From Adiantum capillus-veneris (taxonomy: Eukaryota; Streptophyta; Polypodiopsida; Polypodiales; Pteridaceae), in the NCBI GenBank assembly GCA_014529385.2, contig CM043962.1, positions 46,731,098 to 46,795,097 of the forward strand: a stretch of DNA of 64,000 nucleotides, given 5' to 3'. Positions within the stretch are counted from its first letter, which is position 1. The number at the start of each line of letters is the position of its first letter. Shown piece by piece: positions 9,868 through 20,530 of the stretch. The notes below the pieces were generated by a model that did no database searches, was not told the origin of the DNA, and saw only the letters and a list, made by a program, of their open reading frames with translations. Made by a program: the position numbers and the translations under genes.

Positions 9868-11190
9868 ATGGAAAAAAATGCTAACTTCGGACTACTGAGT
9901 GCAACAGGATCTATGGCAGCCTCGAAGTCACCAGCAAAGAAGAAGAGAATGACCATCAAGGATTACCTGGAAGAAGTAGAACCCTTCGTCATTCCAGAAA
10001 GAATACTAAAGCCCACTAGCACATGGATACAAGAGGATCTGTTAGAGTCCAATGACCTAAAGATCTACCAAGGAGTGTTCAAAGACACTGAAGGCAATGT
10101 TATTGAGCTACCAATGCTGCCAAGAGAACTCAATGAGTTCGTACGAAGCAAGATGGCCGGATACTTGGAGAAGATTGATCTCCACAACTACTTTGAAGCA
10201 ATACCGGCAGGAGTGGACATCAAGAGAGTCTAGGAGTTTGTGACAAGCATCAAAGAGGATGGAGTGGCCAAAGTAACAGATTTACAAGGCAGACCAGAAA
10301 CATAGATAATAATCACTGAGCGGGTTGTAGCAGATGCACTAGGCCTCTCCAACGAGGGTGATAGTGTAACAAAAAGAAGGGATGAGGTCAAGGTGTACAA
10401 AGAGAAGAAGGGGAATTACACCTTTGAAGACATTGCCAACCCAAGAGTGGAAATCATGAGCCAATTATACAACCAGTACTTCCACATGTGCACGAAGAGG
10501 CCACAGAAGTACAAGATGCCGCCAGGTGCAATTGCCACGACATTCATGTGGGCAATGACGAAAGGCACCCCAAAGATAATCAACTATGCGGCATATGTAC
10601 ATGACAACCTAGTGAAGATGGGTAACAAGAATCCGACCTACATAGTGCCAGGAGAAATCATCACCAAGGTGATTTATGGGGCACTACACGCAAAAGGAAG
10701 GTGGCCTGACCCCCCGTCTTAGAATGATTGGCTGAGGTTAAAGGAAAACAAGGAAGATGAGCCGCAAAGAGCACCAAAGGTGGCAACAAGACTGAAAAGA
10801 CGGCTGGAGCCAGTCCAAGAGGAGCAGCCTGAGCAGAAGAAAGGGAAGAAGGAGTTTGCTCAAGTGCCGGCCAAAGAAACAAGGTCACAGAAAGCGGAAA
10901 GACTAGAGAGGCTGATGGAGAGTTTTCCAGCGGAGAGAGCCCTCAAGGGTGATTTAAGTGAACTCTGGAAACCTTCTCTAAAGTCTATGTCAGGATCGTC
11001 CAGAAGAGTGCAAAGGGACCGATTTGAAGATTATATCAAGAATTTTGAGATTCTTGATGCTGCATCAGAGAACATTCCATATGTCCCTTTCACAGAGGAA
11101 GAAGTACAACAAATACGGCAGAAACTGCTGGATGAACAAGAGAAGAGAGCCAAGAAAGAGAAAGAAAAACAAAAGCAGACATGGACTTAA
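9868..11190 (+). pseudogene. N-terminal half of the coiled-coil element protein (unknown, gag-like position)
   Basis: The frame starts MEKNANFGLLSATGSMAASK and continues in one frame to 11190, broken by three TAG codons at 10231, 10303 and 10720. All three can be CAG changed to TAG. The N-terminal part looks globular (DYLEEVEPFVIPERILKP, LPRELNEFVRSKM, HNYFEAIPAGVDIKRV). A second part (FHMCTKRPQKYKMPPGAI, then YIVPGEIITKVIYGALHA) is followed by a Lys/Glu-rich linker. There is no zinc knuckle and no enzyme motif. I do not recognise the family. Position in an LTR element suggests a structural, gag-like role, but that is inference. A one-base shift near 11170-11190 moves the frame into the next entry. 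Confidence 0.6.
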
Positions 11191-12815
11191 AGGGAAAACC
11201 AGCATCTTTACCAGCCAGCCCTAAACCCAGCCCACAGCCATCACCACCTCCTAGCAGCCCTCCACCAAAAGATAAGGAGGCTGAGGACAAACAAGAAGAA
11301 AAGCAAACAGAAGAGCAAGAGCAAAGGCAAGAGCCGGAGCCGAAAGAAGAGGCTAAGCCTCAAAGTGAGCAAAAAGAATTCGAAGATTATTACTATGCAT
11401 TTTTGGACCTGCTAGCTGCAGGATATACGAAGGAAGAAGCCGCCACATTCGCATTTGACTTGGCGAGGACAGAGCCTAAAGAACGGATGCACGGCATCAG
11501 GCTAGTAGAGCTGAAGGAAATTGCTACAAATACAGTGGACCTGCACCCGCCCTCCAATGACTGGGATGTGGTGATGACCAAGCTAGCCGGGTTGAGAGCT
11601 CAATCCATGGCTTCAGAGAAAGAGATGACAGCTCTCAAGGCTGTAGATTCTCTGCAATCACAAAGCCAAAGGCAAAAGGAGAGAGAAGCTGAGCTACAGG
11701 CCAGCTTATCAAGGGCACTACAAAGCTTCCATGCAATGGAGGAAGCCAATCAAGAAGCCGCAAAAAGAATGCGAGCACTGGAAGAAGAGTGTCAGCAGCT
11801 CAGCAAGTCACTGCTAGATGCCGAGAAGGAAAGAGATAATCTAACACTACAGCTAGCAGAAGAATCTAAAGAAGTGGAAGCCATGAGGAACGCCAAGGAA
11901 AGAGCAGAGATAGATCAAGAAGCAAGCCAGGATGAGGTCCTTGAGCTCAAGGACCAACTAAAATTCAAAGATCAAACCATCCAGAGGCTGCGAGCATCAC
12001 CTGCTAGAGTCAGAGCTACTAGCTTGACTCAAATCATGACTAAGAGTCAACTCTATGAAGAGCAAATGCAAGAACTTCAGAAAGAGCTAACTCTAGAGAA
12101 AAAGCAGAGATTGATGATGGCAGAAGGCTCTATAGTCATGCAAACGAGAATGGAAGAAGGCCAAAAAGCCCTGCAAGAAGAAGTAGAAAGCATGAAGAGA
12201 AAGCTCGAGGAGGCAGAAAGAATAAACGCCGAACTTAATGACCTCCTCTTGAATATGGGCGAAGAAGCTGAAACGGAAAAGCAAAAACTCCTCAGGAAAA
12301 TTGAGGAGTTGAAAGGCCAGCAAGGAGGAGAGGCAGATAGCACAAGGCCAGCCGCCAATGAGGGCATTGACCTAGAAAATGTGGCAGATCCGATGGACAC
12401 GCCTATGCAAGAGGAAATCCGAGAAGGATCCTCTCAAGAGCCTCAGGATCTAACACAAGAAGAGGAAGAAAAATTGTGTAAAGCAATAGAGGTGGAGCTC
12501 AGAGAAACCATAAAGGAAGCCTTGGAGTGGGAGCACAGGGTCTTAGAATCTATGACCATTCAGAAGATAGACCCCAGCAACCTTAGGCGCGAGTGGCTTC
12601 AACCCTCTCTCCCATATCCATTGCTGAAATATGAGGCAGCTACCATAAACAAGCGGATCAGAGAAGAGCTAGTTGTACCTCTTTACAATGCAAATACCTC
12701 AAAACCAGAAGGGGTCAAGCTCATTGTGGATTCTCAGTCAAAGTGGAGGAAGTCCTGGCTTACAAAGTACCCACAATACCTAACAATACCTAATCCACTT
12801 GGTAGAGGCACCTAA
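11181..12815 (+). CDS. coiled-coil protein of the LTR element, central and C-terminal part
   Basis: This 544-codon frame begins with a Pro-rich stretch (KPSPQPSPPPSSPPPKDK) and a Glu/Gln-rich acidic segment. A short folded-looking region follows (FEDYYYAFLDLLAAGYTKEE). A long heptad-rich coiled coil then covers about residues 140-270 and 285-375, rich in Glu, Lys, Leu and Ala, with runs such as LEEECQQLSKSLLDAEKERD. After an acidic linker comes a basic, aromatic C-terminal region (KWRKSWLTKYPQYLTI). No domain family is recognised. The upstream frame 9868-11190 is its natural N-terminus, joined by a frameshift, so the ATG at 11181 is probably not the original start. Confidence 0.7.
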   Translation: MDLKGKPASLPASPKPSPQPSPPPSSPPPKDKEAEDKQEEKQTEEQEQRQEPEPKEEAKPQSEQKEFEDYYYAFLDLLAAGYTKEEAATFAFDLARTEPKERMHGIRLVELKEIATNTVDLHPPSNDWDVVMTKLAGLRAQSMASEKEMTALKAVDSLQSQSQRQKEREAELQASLSRALQSFHAMEEANQEAAKRMRALEEECQQLSKSLLDAEKERDNLTLQLAEESKEVEAMRNAKERAEIDQEASQDEVLELKDQLKFKDQTIQRLRASPARVRATSLTQIMTKSQLYEEQMQELQKELTLEKKQRLMMAEGSIVMQTRMEEGQKALQEEVESMKRKLEEAERINAELNDLLLNMGEEAETEKQKLLRKIEELKGQQGGEADSTRPAANEGIDLENVADPMDTPMQEEIREGSSQEPQDLTQEEEEKLCKAIEVELRETIKEALEWEHRVLESMTIQKIDPSNLRREWLQPSLPYPLLKYEAATINKRIREELVVPLYNANTSKPEGVKLIVDSQSKWRKSWLTKYPQYLTIPNPLGRGT

Positions 12816-13336
12816 AAATATCAGAGACAACCTCAGCTTCTGTCCTCTGCCAAGGATTAGGACGTGGAAAGCGCAGGAAATTTTCCAAAAAAGCCAACCC
12901 ACTTGGCTGAACTACCCCAAGTTGTCGAGCTTGAAGGCATGTCAGAGAATAAGTGCCAATACATGGTGAAAACCCTAACGGGCGCCATAAAGTTGTTCAC
13001 TGGCTCACCTGACCTTACATGCATTATGATGAAGGAAAATCTGCAGAACCATCTTAGCAATGTTCGAGACCTTCAAGCCAGGCCAGCTGACCGACAACAT
13101 ATTTTTCTTCCAAGATACATACAGATGCGCTTATGATCTGTCAGGTCAGCCTTCCAAGGAGGTGATACATGCACTGTATCAAAGGATAATGTTTCTACCA
13201 TCCTATCACCTCCATGCTTTTGAAGAAGCATTCTACACAGGCTTCTTCACCATAAATACTGACATTTTTGGCCCGACAATGATGAACCTGCATGCAAGAT
13301 ACGAATCTCTGCTAAAGATGCGAGAAACGATACGAT
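12816..13336 (+). pseudogene. C-terminal tail of the coiled-coil element protein
   Basis: After the stop at 12813-12815 the same frame stays protein-like (PTHLAELPQVVELEGMSENK, LTGAIKLFTGSPDL). A one-base shift near 13060-13080 then passes to another frame (FFFQDTYRCAYDLSGQPSKE, YTGFFTINTDIFGPTMMNLH) that ends at 13336. No known domain is seen. The end of the coding sequence lies only about 40 bp before the polypurine tract, so the whole protein fills the internal region of the element. Confidence 0.55.
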
Positions 13337-13374
13337 GAAGAAGCAAATCAGCGTTCATGTCGGGGACGACATGA

Positions 13375-13390
13375 GCAAGGAGGGGGAGAG
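13375..13390 (+). promoter_or_regulatory. polypurine tract of the coiled-coil element
   Basis: The purine-rich run GCAAGGAGGGGGAGAG (one C) is directly followed by TGTTAG, the start of the LTR. This is the standard plus-strand primer arrangement. Confidence 0.8.
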
Positions 13391-14323
13391 TGTTAGAAGC
13401 TGGACACACCCCACGACATCTAACTATTCGGAGGATTATTATTTTGTAACTATTCATTCATTGAGGAGAACCTGATTTTTCACCTTGTAAATATTGGGAC
13501 TTACAGAAGTTTCCCGATTGTATCCCAGTTTTGATAGTTAGATCGAGTAGATGGTTGATTTTGGAACTTTAGGGTTTGAGAATTGTAAAGTATATATACC
13601 ACTTTTTGACCTTAATGAAAACCCTTTTGTCATTTTAAAAACAAGTTTTGAAGTCTAGGAGTGAGCGTACTGTGTACGAGAGAGAGAGTGTGAACTTCAT
13701 CTAGACTCTACGTGTGCTCCGGTGGTCGGAATCGAGTGCGGAGAAGTGCAGTGTGTTGCCCCCGACGAGAGCTACGCGCCGATACCTACATTGCACGCGT
13801 ACGGTCCGGTTTTGCGAGCTCATTCTACGAGCTTCATCGGGTGTTTGGGTGAGCATACGTTGTCCGATTTTGCATTGCAACATATTCACGCATTCACATT
13901 GAGTAGAACTACACATTAGGCACTTTAGATTTCGGAAATGGAGACCTGCAGATTTCGGCCAGACATCCTACGTGTTTCTGCACCAGGTGTTTTGGGTTGG
14001 GATTTTGGTTCTTAGGCCTTAGGGAGAGTGACCTATCGGTATTAGTAGGGTCTCCTTCAAGTTCTATGGTGTTTCGAGATTGTTTGATGGGTGTTCGACT
14101 CTAGAAAGCGTTGTAGGAAGTTTCCTCTTATGCACTCTTGAAGGCTGTGACTTAGACAATTGGTAGAGACCTGTGTAGGAATTAGTTAGGACTCGGTCGA
14201 GTGTAGGTTGACACCTTATGCTTGCTTCCATGCGCTTGCGGGTCGAGCTTCGTCCTTAGCTGACATTACATGTTAGGTGAGTTCTCGCTGTGCTGACGTC
14301 CGTCGCGGCGTATCCGTCCAACA
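13391..14323 (+). mobile_element. 3' LTR, 933 bp
   Basis: The LTR starts TGTTAG and ends CCAACA, with TGTT/AACA inverted ends. A TATA box (TATATATACC) lies at 13591-13600, with an AG-rich start-site region near 13680. A half-site of the leader palindrome (AGACATCCTACG) is present at 13961-13972. The internal ORFs of 60-70 codons are not supported as genes. Sequence of gypsy element 2 follows directly without a primer-binding site, so this is a 3' LTR or a solo LTR. Confidence 0.8.
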
Positions 14324-14370
14324 ATGAGGGAAGCAAAAATGGTGCATCACTGGTCTAAAAACATGTCTAC

Positions 14371-14637
14371 TTGCATTTCCAAGATCCTGTCATTCAAGTG
14401 GATCTTGTAACTGGTCGAGCACATCCTCTAGGAAACAGATTTATAATTGATCATAGATATGACACCACAGTTCACTTGACCCCATTGCAGTATTGTTACA
14501 CGTGTAAAGCGAACACTGATGTTGGGGAAGATTCTCCTTATATGGATGTACTACTTGGGATGACTGAGTCGGACAATGTGGATCGGGTCCACCTAGCAGC
14601 AACCATAGACACTTGGGGAAACAGGGGAACGACCTAG
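14371..14637 (+). pseudogene. unknown ORF fragment at the 5' side of gypsy element 2
   Basis: An 88-codon frame, open a little further upstream, contains QVDLVTGRAHPLGNRFIIDH. I do not recognise it. Its position before RT suggests a relic of gag or of an additional ORF. No protease DTG/DSG motif is present. Confidence 0.3.
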
Positions 14638-14849
14638 GTAACACCTAAGGGGAGGAAATGCGACCACTCGTGCCCTTAAATATGCTAGAAGCAATGCATA
14701 TAGCTTTTGATGACCTACAAGATGAACGGTTTGACTGACTTTGGAACCAGTAGCGTCTCACAAGACTATAGCCCACACAATTTGGGTCAGAATCATCAAT
14801 TGAAATTGACTCTAAGGATGAATAATCTGAGTTAAATCTTAGTGCAAAT

Positions 14850-15224
14850 GTGGGGACAAACCATTCAGGGCCCAGTGGTACCCTAGATGACAATCTATCC
14901 AAGGGAGCAGAAGACACAAGTAGCGATTCATCTAGTGACTCTTCACTAGAGATCGGCTGTAATAAAAAAATAGACAACAAGAGTAAGAGATATAAGAGGC
15001 GACGATATCAAGCAAATGTGCATGCTAGAATAAATGAAAAGAAATCTACCACAGAATGGCTTAATTATATAGGCGCATGTGATGCTCATCGAAAGTTGGT
15101 AGATAACTGGGGTGAATACCTTCAAAGCGTTATATGGTGTAGTCCACAACCCATTGACATCGCACAACTAGAGGCTACAGAGAAGCCAAACTTGAGATGT
15201 ACCGTAAGGAGACGACAAAATTGA
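14850..15224 (+). pseudogene. unknown acidic/basic ORF fragment before gypsy RT
   Basis: A 124-codon frame has a Ser/Asp-rich segment (DTSSDSSSDSSLEIG) followed by a strongly basic stretch (KSKRYKRRRYQANVHARINE). This could be part of a gag nucleic-acid-binding region. No zinc knuckle is present and the family is not recognised. It precedes the RT segment by about 120 bp. Confidence 0.35.
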
Positions 15225-15346
15225 AAGTTAGCCCAACAACAAAAGGAATCGGAAGTGAAATCACAGTCCACAAAACAACATGACCCACAGACTTACACCC
15301 TGCACCTGAATATTTCAAATCCTACAGCACAGAGGAACGTAAGGTT

Positions 15347-16349
15347 GTGTATACAAAGGCTCAAAGAAAACCTATCGTTGGAAGCAATGGTGTCTATGAT
15401 GGTCCAGCGATTGTAAAGGAAATAGAGCTAGCAGACCCAGGAGAAGAGTCCAAACCTGTTTTCATTGCCCAAGATCTAACAGAGACTGAAGAGCGTGTAC
15501 TTAAAGAACTTCTCAAGGAATTCATGGATATATTTGCTTGGACATATCATGATATGAAAGGTGTTCCACTTTTCGTGGTGCAACACACAATCCCCATGAA
15601 TAGCATGGCTAAACCAATTCAACAATGACCCTACCCAATAAATCTTAAATATGCAAAGATCGTTCAAGAAGAGATTGAAAAGCTTGTGAAATGGGGATTC
15701 ATATACCCTATTGAGCACTCAGAATGGGTGTCTCCAATAGTGATTGTGCCAAAAAAGAATGGGAAACTCACGATGTGCGTGGATCTCAAGAATGTCAATG
15801 CCGCCACTAGGAGGGACCATTACCCCTTGCCATATTCAGAACATGTGCTTGAAAGAGTTGCAAGGAAGGAAGCTTATAGCTTTTTAGATGGGTACTCTGG
15901 CTACAATCAAATCACAATTGCGCTAGAGGAACAAGCTAAAATAGCCTTTATAATCAAATGGAGTGTTCGCATTTCGTGTTATGGCTTTTGGCTTAACCAA
16001 TGCCCCTGCTACCTTTCAAAGATTAATAAACACTGCTTTTAGAGAATATTTGAGGGAGTTTTGCGAAGCTTTCTTAGATGAACTTTGTGTTTATTCCTCT
16101 TGGAAAGAACATCTATCATGCTTACGAAAAGTGTTTGAGAAATGCAAATTGTATCGCATCTCCTTAAACCCTTTCAAATGCCAATTTTGGGTTAAACATG
16201 GAGTCATTTTAGGGTATATAGTGTCCAAAAATGGGATTCAACAGATGAGAGCAAAATTAAAGCCATTGCTGAATTGCCACCACCTACAAACTATAAAGGA
16301 GTTCAAAGGTTCATGGGCCATATTGGTTATTACCGACGGTTTCTTTTAA
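15347..16349 (+). pseudogene. gypsy element 2 reverse transcriptase
   Basis: RT is spread over two frames. The first part has the connection region upstream of RT (EFMDIFAWTYHDMKGVPLF). After a TGA at 15626 (an expected CGA Arg codon) it continues through GFIYPIEHSEWVSPIVIVPK and EAYSFLDGYSGYNQITI. A shift near 15955 moves to FRVMAFGLTNAPATFQRL and the catalytic box, here FLDEL where the family has Y/F-x-D-D: the second Asp is replaced by Glu. A further shift near 16245 leads into the following part. The enzyme is inactive on several counts. Confidence 0.8.
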
Positions 16350-17054
16350 ACTTTGTTGAGATAGCTCGTCCTTTGTACAAGCTTCTTATTAAATTCCACT
16401 AGACCGCGGAGTGTGACCGTGCTTATGAGTCATTCAAAAAGACCTTGACTACCGCTCCTATTCTATGAGTGCCCGATTGGAATGTAATTTTCCATGTGCA
16501 TATTGATGCATCAAACTTTGCTATTGGGTGTGTTCTAACTCAACCAGGAGAACATAAATTGGACTACCCCATTAGCTTTGCAAGTCGTCAATTGAATGAT
16601 GCCGAGAGAAACTACACCAGAGAGGGAAGGTTTAGGTATGATTTATGCAGTGAAGAATTTTCGCTACTATCTTCTTGCCAGCAAGTACGTTTTCTATGTG
16701 GATCATCAAGCTTTGTTGTATCTAGTAAATAAAACTTGTTCCACGGGAAGAATTATACGATGGTTGTTAATTCTCCTTGAGTTTGATTTTACCGTTGTGG
16801 TGAGACTTGGTAAAAGACATGTCATGGCGGATCAGTTGTCTCGCATACCCAATGGTGAAGCCCCTACTGGAGTCGATGAGGAATTGCCCAATACTTCTCT
16901 ATTCCTGGTCAAAACCATACCTGAATGGAGTGAGAAGATTGTGAACTTTCTAGTTAATGGTTTTCCACCCAAAGAGCTTCGTAAAGACATAGCTCAAAAA
17001 TTGTTAAAAAATGTGAGCCTTATTCTCTCATTGCAGGAACTCTCTACAAGCTAG
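16350..17054 (+). pseudogene. gypsy element 2 RNase H
   Basis: RNase H is recognisable across two frames. FHVHIDASNFAIGCVLTQPG (from 16490) and ISFASRQLNDAERNY lie in one frame, and EREGLGMIYAVKNFRYYLL and YVDHQALLYLVNKTC lie in the next after a shift near 16615. An in-frame TGA at 16466 replaces an expected Arg codon, and a TAG near 16400 replaces an expected Trp codon. The tail runs into the linker before integrase (PNGEAPTGVDEELP). Confidence 0.75.
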
Positions 17055-18180
17055 GGAAGGATGATATTCTTAGACATTTTGCCTATGAGGATGAGTATTT
17101 ATACATACTGCAAGAATCCCACATGGATATAGTCGAAGGACATTTCTTAGGGGAACTAATAGCTAGAAAGGTGTTGCAATCAGGCTATTGGTGGCCTACC
17201 TTATTCAAAGATGCATCACTTTTTGCAAAAGGATGTGATGAATGCCAACGTTACAAGATCACACAACGAAAGGATAAGATGCCCTTATATCCTGTTAAAG
17301 TGACTCAACCATTTGAAAAATGGGGCTTGGACTTTGTAGGCCCAATTAGTCTGGCACCTCGTAGCACTCAATCTTGATATATTATTGTTTCCACTAACTA
17401 TGTAACAAAGTCGGCGGAAGCCAGGGTGACACGTAAGGCTGATGCAAGGTCAACTACCAAGTTTCTCTTTGAGAACATTATTACAAGATTTGGTTGTCCC
17501 TTTGCGATTGTGAGTGACAATGGCACTCATTTTATAAATGGAGTGATAAAAGAACTCGCTACCAACTACATGATAGCTCACCATAAGTCCACGCCTTATT
17601 ATCCACAAGAAAATGGCCAAGCTGAGAGTACCAACAAAACTCTCATCTCCATTTTGACAAAGACAGTTGAGGCTCATCGTACAAATTGGGATTTAAAGCT
17701 TACATCAGCTCTATGGGCTTATCGTACTTCTTACAAAGTGGCTATTAATTGTACACCACTCAAAATGGTATATGGCCAAGAAGCAGTTATGCCATGGGAG
17801 TTTGTAATTCCTAGTCTGCACATAGCTTCACAAGAAGGTTGGGATGGTAACCCTTTAGTTGAGCGCTTTTATATCCTCGAGAGGTTAAATGAAGAAAGGC
17901 AACTGGCTGTGCAAAATGCACCTGTGGAGAAAGATAGAAGGAAGAAATGGCTTGACCGTCATCTAAAGAACAAGGATATCAATGTTGGTGATAAAGTCCT
18001 TATGTATGGAGTGCGTAACAAAAAGAAATAGTTGAAATATGCGGGGAAAAGGACCATATAGAGTATGTGAAATCACCCCACAAGGGACCATTCGTGTGGA
18101 GACTCTTGATGGAGTTGAAACCATTGGATTCCTCAATGGTAGCAAATTTAAAAGATATTATGATCCTTTAAGCCAAGAGG
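17055..18180 (+). pseudogene. gypsy element 2 integrase
   Basis: The zinc-binding part shows ESHMDIVEGHF, then QSGYWWPTLFKDASLFAKGC and CQRY. The core shows KWGLDFVGPISL (first Asp), VSDNGTHFINGV (second Asp) and NGQAESTNKTL (Glu). A TGA at 17375 takes the place of an expected Arg codon, and a TAG at 18029-18031 ends the long frame 17426-18031. The following frame carries the end of the C-terminal domain (GKGPYRVCEITPQGTIRVET, FKRYYDPLSQEEL). All three catalytic residues survive, but the frame does not. Confidence 0.8.
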
Positions 18181-18986
18181 AGCTACGTGCCATCCATCAA
18201 AAAAAGGTAGCCAAGGCACAAACAGAATTGAAAAAGATACAAGCTCAAGCTGAGGCTAAAGAGAGACAACAACACATAAGATGCCAACGAGAGGCCAACC
18301 TTGGAGTTACACATGCATTCCACGTTGAAACAGAGGATGATTGGTCGGACTCTGACACACCTCTACGATACCCTATTGAGCTAAATAGCGCCTATGAAAA
18401 AGTGCTATATAACGCCTTATTGGACACGGGTGCTAAGTATAATCTGTTGTAATATGGAGTATGGTGTCAGTTGGGAAAGCCGCCTCTATCTGATAGTATT
18501 ATCCAAGTCAAGGGTGTCAACAAGAAAAAAATGTGGTTTCTAGAATCTGGTGCCACCAAATGCACTATTGATTGGGGGACTGGGGGTGTCACAATGCAGA
18601 AACCAACTCTTAGCCCTGCCACTCAAGCCATAGTCCCTGAGATATTACCTCTTAAGGAAATAAAACCCAATACATTGCATGTCCAGGAGGTAGAACCATA
18701 TGTCCCCATAGCCCAACTCTCTAGACCTTCATTTGTTGTAGTTGAAATAAAGCTTGAGACACACAAGACCCATCCAAATATAGCAAAGAAAACATACAAG
18801 TGGGTCCCTAAAGCTTCTTTAGTGACCATAGCTAGTGCTCAAAGACAGGAGCCTGGTAAGAGACGTTGGACAGGGGGCATGGGGGAACACTCCCGACACA
18901 AACACAAGGGCCTCTCTATAGCTCAGGGTATCCACAACACCCCTGCCCTCTCGGAAAACACCTTCAAAAAACACACTTCACACTAG
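18181..18986 (+). pseudogene. retropepsin-like domain and tail downstream of integrase, gypsy element 2
   Basis: After integrase comes a charged, helical-looking linker (QKKVAKAQTELKKIQAQAEA), then NALLDTGAKYNLL with the D-T-G of an aspartic protease near 18421-18430. A TAA stop follows at 18450. The next segment (YGVWCQLGKPPLSDSIIQVK) matches the same place in element 1 (YGLYQQL). An IDWGTGGVTMQK stretch recalls the end of the protease fold. The tail has the motif YKWVPKA. It is too decayed to be active, but its position after integrase confirms the domain order seen in element 1. Confidence 0.65.
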
Positions 18987-19876
18987 CAAACCACCGCCTG
19001 CTCAATTTCCATTGTTCTCACACTCCACAAACCAGCCACACAAAGCACACCTACTGCCACGGTCTGTCTCCACCTTGCACACGCTCACAACCGCTCAATC
19101 TCGCTCTCTCACACAAAACACCGTCGGTCTGGGGGTGCACACACATCCACGCTACCGACATCAAGGGGAAACACCAGAGCAGGAGAAAGAGAAGGGGAGG
19201 GAGCGGAAACAACAACAAGACGGGGCAACCATGGCTAAATTTCACTTCACAAAGCACGTACACAGGCTTACACTGCCATCACCATCGCCATTTTCACAAG
19301 AAAAATACAAAGGGCTTTGACAGGCACACTCCTCTGTCAGAGAGTTCCACTTTGTAGGATTCAAACGACACAAAAAGCCCAAAAAAAAGCCCCTAATTTG
19401 ATGAATATTTGATCTTTATGGGGGGCTCTTCAATTTTGGAAATTGCACTCTCATTGGTCCATCTCGTATCTCAATTTTGGAATCTTTTGGAAGGGGTAGC
19501 CGCCCTTCTTCAACTACCCAATTTTTTCTCTCTTTTGCACTTGGGGGGGGGGGGGGGAGAGTGGGGGGTGGGGCATTAGCGAGGTCGCTATTGCCCCCTA
19601 GGCTTCGTTTTTTTTTTTTCCCTTCATTTTTTACCTCTTCTAGGGAGGTAAAAAGATTCATTCATTTTTTACCTCTTCTATGGAGCTTAGCTTACACTGC
19701 CATTTTTTGACTTCCCCTTTTGACCACCTTTGTCCGGCTCTCTTAATCTACCCTTCACCAGCCTCTTCTCTCTCTATTTCTCTCTCCTCTTCTTTGGTCC
19801 TAGCCTTTGCCAGGCCTTGCCTTGGCCAACCTTGAAATGGCCCTTTACTTTGCACTTGTACTCCTAGCGGCCCTCG

Positions 19877-19999
<123 letters not shown>

Positions 20000-20099
20000 G
20001 CTCACTGTCCTGCTGCGGGACACCGCCTTGACTTACCTTGCTCGCGACTTCATTTCATTGTGGGACCCCTCCCCTAGACTTGCAATAGCGATGTCGCTA

Positions 20100-20100
<1 letters not shown>

Positions 20101-20131
<31 letters not shown>
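20101..20131. repeat. poly-G run of 31 bases
   Basis: Uninterrupted G tract directly after a TCGCTAG sequence. Length is likely unstable in the genome and in sequencing. Confidence 0.95.
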
Positions 20132-20135
<4 letters not shown>

Positions 20136-20530
20136 AGTCCTCAAAAAACTGGCCCTAGTGGGCGCGGCACAAAGCCTTACGGCCCAGCCATGTCATCACT
20201 GCACAATGGCCGCCAGCCAGGGCCCCTCCTCACCTAATGCGGGCTCGCCACCGCCCTTGGTCGAAACTGCCAAATTCCCGCCCTACAGGGCCGCCGCGCG
20301 CCATCGAGTTTGCCACCGCAACGCCTCAGGCTCACGCCATAGCCAACGGGAGGGAGAGCTCCCTCTCCTCTCTTCGATATCTCTTATGGAGGCACTCCCT
20401 AGCTCTTATAGCCCGCAAAATTGGACCCCTTCTCCGCATGTGGGATTAACGCGCTCCACGTGGTAGCCTTATGGGCCATGGCCTCCAAACCTTCAAAAAC
20501 CCCCTACAAAATGTATATATAAGATATTTT

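Larger units (their letters stand above)
9868..14323 (+). mobile_element. LTR element encoding only a large coiled-coil protein
   Basis: A long decayed protein frame (9868-13336) is followed by a short spacer, the purine tract GCAAGGAGGGGGAGAG at 13375-13390, and an LTR starting TGTTAG and ending CCAACA (13391-14323). No RT, RNase H, integrase or protease is present between leader and LTR, so the element would have to be moved by proteins supplied by other elements. Its 5' LTR is not found upstream, so the 5' end is truncated or lies under the leader repeats. The element directly abuts gypsy element 2 at 14324. Confidence 0.65.
14324..18990 (+). mobile_element. degenerate Ty3/gypsy element 2 (RT-RH-INT-PR order)
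   Basis: This copy belongs to the same broad group as element 1 and keeps more of the 5' side of pol. It has no clear LTRs, many frameshifts and many stops. Between 14324 and 15330 there is no protease upstream of RT. A protease-like ALLDTGAKYNLL motif lies after integrase, near 18412-18450. The end is a purine-rich region near 18870-18886. Confidence 0.75.

Noticed and set aside
13701-13919. Three overlapping 60-70 codon ORFs inside the 3' LTR
   Set aside because: Overlap on both strands in a GC-rich R-U5 region, with no domain and no conserved start.
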